Below, one piece after another: positions 6,580 through 8,532 of a stretch of DNA of 8,532 nucleotides. The notes under the pieces are model-generated. The model saw nothing but the letters and a program-made list of their open reading frames with translations, searched no databases and was not told the origin of the DNA. The first letter of the stretch is position 1. Each line of letters starts with the position of its first letter. Source of the stretch: CAYWHE01 sp964458125 (GTDB taxonomy: Bacteria; Bacteroidota; Bacteroidia; AKYH767-A; OLB10). Made by a program: the position numbers and the translations under genes. The stretch is taken from contig CAYWHE010000184.1 of assembly GCA_964458125.1 (NCBI GenBank), forward strand, positions 1 through 8,532, written 5' to 3'.

Positions 6580-7359
6580 ATGGGACAAAAAGCACATCCA
6601 ATAGGTAACAGGTTAGGAATAATCAGGGGTTGGGATTCCAACTGGTATGGTGGCCGGGATTATTCGGAGAAATTGGTCGAAGACGAAAAGATCCGGAAAT
6701 ACCTGAATGCCCGCCTGGCCAAGGGAGGAGTTTCCAAGATCATCATCGAACGCACCCTGAAACTGATCACCATTACCATCAACACGGCCCGCCCGGGTAT
6801 TGTGATTGGTAAGGGAGGAATGGAAGTGGACAAGATCAAGGAAGAGCTGAAGAAGATCACCAAAAAGGACGTGCAGATCAACATCTTTGAAATCAAGCGT
6901 CCTGAGTTGGATGCCCAACTCGTTGGCGAGAACATAGCCAAGCAGCTGGAAGCCCGTATTTCTTTCCGCCGTGCGGTGAAATCGGCGGTTGCCTCCACCA
7001 TGCGGATGGGCGCTGAGGGTATCAAGGTGATGGTGGCCGGCCGACTGGGCGGTGTCGAAATTGCCCGTACCGAACAATACAAGGAAGGACGTATACCGCT
7101 GCATACCTTCCGTGCCGATATCGATTATGCTTTATCAGAAGCCCAGACCACCTATGGTAAAATAGGCGTGAAGGTGTGGATCTGCAAAGGGGAAGTTTAC
7201 GGCAAACGCGATTTATCACCCAATATCGGCATTGCCAGTTCACCGGGTAAGGGACGTATGGAGCGGATGGAAGGTGGTCCGCCCAGGGGCGGACGTGACC
7301 GTGGAGATCGCGGAGACCGTGGAGATCGCGGTGGAAGGGGTCGCGGAGGAAAACGATAA
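6580..7359 (+). CDS. rpsC: 30S ribosomal protein S3 (uS3) with RGD/RGG-rich tail
   Basis: S3 forms part of the mRNA entry tunnel and, with S4 and S5, the helicase activity that unwinds mRNA. The 259-residue product begins GQKAHPIGNRLG. It has a type II KH domain with the GKGG loop (77-80) in RPGIVIGKGGMEVDKI, and ISFRRAVKSA (127-136), whose Arg130, Arg131 and Lys134 match the helicase residues of E. coli S3. The C-terminal domain runs through AGRLGGVEIAR and GVKVWICKGEVYG. After about residue 222 comes a low-complexity tail rich in Arg, Gly and Asp, with GDR repeated three times (residues 242-250), making the protein longer than E. coli S3 (233). Part of this tail is encoded by an 18-bp tandem duplication. 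The start is 17 bases after rplV and lacks a Shine-Dalgarno motif. Confidence 0.97.
   Translation: MGQKAHPIGNRLGIIRGWDSNWYGGRDYSEKLVEDEKIRKYLNARLAKGGVSKIIIERTLKLITITINTARPGIVIGKGGMEVDKIKEELKKITKKDVQINIFEIKRPELDAQLVGENIAKQLEARISFRRAVKSAVASTMRMGAEGIKVMVAGRLGGVEIARTEQYKEGRIPLHTFRADIDYALSEAQTTYGKIGVKVWICKGEVYGKRDLSPNIGIASSPGKGRMERMEGGPPRGGRDRGDRGDRGDRGGRGRGGKR
7297..7332 (+). repeat. 18-bp tandem duplication in the 3' end of rpsC
   Basis: Two adjacent 18-base units (7297-7314 and 7315-7332) are identical except for the last base. Each encodes a DRGDRG hexapeptide, and together they form most of the RGD-rich tail of S3. The length is a multiple of three, so frame is kept. The near identity at synonymous positions suggests recent duplication by slippage rather than selection on the protein alone. 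Confidence 0.9.
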
Positions 7360-7402
7360 TCAGTTCAGGAAAAATTAAAAATCAACAACTATTTAAACAG
7401 CC

Positions 7403-7822
7403 ATGTTACAGCCGAAGAAGTCGAAATTCAGGAAGATGCATAAAATGAAATCAAAGGGCAACGCCACCCGTGGCGCTGAGATTGCCTTTGGTTCATTTGC
7501 CATCAAGTCCCTTGAAACAGCCTGGATAACAGGACGCCAGCTGGAGGCGGCCAGGGTTGCCGTTACCAGGTTCATGAAGCGGGAAGGCCAGATCTGGATC
7601 CGTGTGTTCCCCGACAAGCCGATCACCAGGAAGCCTGCAGAGGTTCGTATGGGTAAGGGCAAAGGAGCTCCCGAATACTGGGTGGCCGTCGTAAAACCCG
7701 GCAGGATCCTGTTTGAAGCCGAAGGCGTACCCGAGGCAACCGCCAAGGAAGCCCTCCGGCTGGCTGCCCAGAAATTGCCCGTCACCACCAGGTTTATCGT
7801 GAGAAGAGATTACGCGAAATAA
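7403..7822 (+). CDS. rplP: 50S ribosomal protein L16 (uL16)
   Basis: L16 organises the A-site side of the peptidyl-transferase centre and joins late in 50S assembly. The 139-residue product is normal in length. It begins MLQPKKSKFRK and shows RGAEIAFGSFAIKSLE (23-38), WITGRQLEAARVAVTRFMKR, RVFPDKPITRKPAEVRMGKGKG (67-88) and GVPEATAKEALRLAAQKLPV near the end. Arg82 in VRMGKGKG corresponds to Arg81 of E. coli L16, the substrate of the YcfD/RoxA hydroxylase; whether that enzyme exists in this organism cannot be seen. The gene follows rpsC by 43 A/T-rich bases without a Shine-Dalgarno motif. The stop is TAA followed by TC. Confidence 0.97.
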   Translation: MLQPKKSKFRKMHKMKSKGNATRGAEIAFGSFAIKSLETAWITGRQLEAARVAVTRFMKREGQIWIRVFPDKPITRKPAEVRMGKGKGAPEYWVAVVKPGRILFEAEGVPEATAKEALRLAAQKLPVTTRFIVRRDYAK

Positions 7823-7855
7823 TCGAAGGTATTTATTGATTCAACAACACCGAAC

Positions 7856-8059
7856 ATGAAACAAGATATAGTAAGGGATCTCACCACGGATGAAATCCGC
7901 GAAAGGCTGACCGAAGAAAAGGTCAACTACACCAAAATGAAAATGAACCATACGGTTTCTCCTGTGGAGAACCCGATGAAAATAAAGACGGCCCGCAAGG
8001 TGATTGCCCGCCTGCAAACCGAATTGAAGAAAAGAACAACCAACCAGCAAACTGCATAA
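7856..8059 (+). CDS. rpmC: 50S ribosomal protein L29 (uL29)
   Basis: L29 is a small two-helix protein next to L23 at the tunnel exit, near the binding site of trigger factor and SRP. The 67-residue product fits the family in length. It shows the N-terminal helix DIVRDLTTDEIRERLTEEK (4-22), then MKMNHTVSPVENPMKIKTARKVIARLQTELKKR, corresponding to the usual NP.KIR..RR.IAR..T segment. The short tail NQQTA is variable. It follows rplP by 33 bases and precedes rpsQ by 11, the standard L16-L29-S17 order. The ATG at 7856 has no Shine-Dalgarno motif but is the only start that yields the full first helix. Confidence 0.96.
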   Translation: MKQDIVRDLTTDEIRERLTEEKVNYTKMKMNHTVSPVENPMKIKTARKVIARLQTELKKRTTNQQTA

Positions 8060-8070
8060 AAACAAAAAAC

Positions 8071-8331
8071 ATGGCTGTTGAAAGAGGACTCAGAAAAGAG
8101 AAAATCGGAATTGTTTCCAGTAATAAAATGAGCAAATCCATCGTGGTTGCCGTGGAAAGAAAAGTCAAGCACGCGAAATACGGCAAGTTCATCAAGAAAA
8201 CCACCAAATTTATGGCCCATGATGAAAACAATACCTGTTCCGTCGGCGACAAAGTACGCATTGAAGAAACCCGACCCCTGAGCAAGAACAAGAACTGGAG
8301 GCTGGTGGAGGTGCTGGAGAAAGTGAAGTAA
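8071..8331 (+). CDS. rpsQ: 30S ribosomal protein S17 (uS17)
   Basis: S17 is an OB-fold primary binder of the 16S rRNA 5' domain and helps stabilise the 30S body. The 86-residue product is typical. It contains RKEKIGIVSSNKMSKSIVVAVERKVKHAKYGK, the conserved first half (about 8-39), and then KKTTKFMAHDENN. VGDKVRIEETRPLSKNKNWRLVEVL follows near the C-terminus; RPLSKNK.WRLV is a hallmark of the family. The start lies in an A-rich leader 11 bases after rpmC. The TAA stop is followed by TC, and a 58-base spacer leads to rplN. Confidence 0.97.
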   Translation: MAVERGLRKEKIGIVSSNKMSKSIVVAVERKVKHAKYGKFIKKTTKFMAHDENNTCSVGDKVRIEETRPLSKNKNWRLVEVLEKVK

Positions 8332-8389
8332 TCTTCCTCCTGATTTTAAAAAATGACACGAGTAAGTTTAAAACGATAACAACAATACA

Positions 8390-8532
8390 ATGATACAGCA
8401 AGAATCAAGGTTGGCAGTAGCCGATAACAGCGGGGCGAAGGAAGTACTCTGCATCCGGGTGCTGGGCGGTACAGGCAAACGCTATGCCTCCATTGGTGAT
8501 AAGATTGTGGTCACGGTGAAGCATGCCCTCCC
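8390..8532 (+). CDS. rplN: 50S ribosomal protein L14 (uL14), 3' end outside window
   Basis: L14 lies on the intersubunit face of the 50S subunit, where it forms bridges and receives the silencing factor RsfS. Forty-seven full codons are visible and the rest lies beyond the window. The start MIQQESRLAVADNSGAKEVL, with CIRVLGGTGKRYASIGDKI and VVTVK following, is diagnostic; the family is usually about 122 residues. The ATG at 8390 is the family start and is preceded by an A-rich leader without a Shine-Dalgarno motif. It opens the group of genes that in E. coli forms the spc operon. Here only 58 bases separate it from rpsQ, with no visible terminator, so cotranscription is likely. Confidence 0.97.
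   Translation, partial: MIQQESRLAVADNSGAKEVLCIRVLGGTGKRYASIGDKIVVTVKHAL

Noticed and set aside
6613..7104. 163-codon - strand open frame across rpsC (and similar ones across rpsG, rplC and rplV)
   Set aside because: All are antisense to intact conserved ribosomal genes, with no recognisable motifs or independent leader.
8353..8379. Eight-codon mini-ORF (MTRVSLKR) in the leader of rplN
   Set aside because: It fits inside a 58-base spacer and could be a leader peptide, but it has no Shine-Dalgarno motif, no regulatory hairpin and no codon run. An ATG this short is expected by chance.

Overview
This window is a stretch of the main ribosomal-protein gene cluster of a bacterium. All 15 genes lie on the + strand and there is no intergenic gap longer than 64 bases. 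The order is rpsL (5' end cut off), rpsG, fusA, rpsJ, rplC, rplD, rplW, rplB, rpsS, rplV, rpsC, rplP, rpmC, rpsQ and rplN (3' end cut off). This is the ancestral 'str' block (rpsL-rpsG-fusA) joined directly to the 'S10/spc' block (rpsJ onward).

The source looks like a member of the Bacteroidota; genus and family cannot be resolved by eye. The reasons are these. (1) Family-specific wording in the proteins: PNSAMRK in S12, the MGARKR start and N-terminal extension of L22, VDHPMGGGEG in L2, GSMGASSWPSRVF in L3, and the enlarged loop between the G2 and G3 motifs of EF-G. (2) No tuf gene between fusA and rpsJ. (3) Almost no Shine-Dalgarno sequences: only rpsG has one among the 14 starts visible, and the other leaders are A/T-rich. 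Coding G+C is roughly 50% by eye, with rpsJ lower at about 41% by hand count.

Layout. 1-288: end of rpsL. 318-2978: rpsG and fusA. 2979-3402: an A/T-rich zone holding rpsJ and its two spacers, at the str/S10 junction. 3403-4938: rplC, rplD and rplW, tightly packed (1-base gap, then a 4-base ATGA overlap), suggesting translational coupling. 4963-8331: rplB, rpsS, rplV, rpsC, rplP, rpmC and rpsQ, separated by 5 to 50 bases. 8390-8532: start of rplN. A short perfect inverted repeat lies between rplB and rpsS, and an 18-bp tandem duplication lies in the 3' end of rpsC.

The genes work together as one assembly and translation unit. They encode small-subunit proteins of the decoding site, head and mRNA entry (S12, S7, S10, S19, S3, S17), large-subunit proteins around the peptidyl-transferase centre and exit tunnel (L3, L4, L23, L2, L22, L16, L29, L14), and the translocase EF-G. 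All frames are open and intact, and the functional residues I could check are present, apart from the PrmB-target glutamine of L3. I see no mobile element, RNA gene, CRISPR array or convincing new system. This is an ordinary housekeeping region, and the findings are small-scale.
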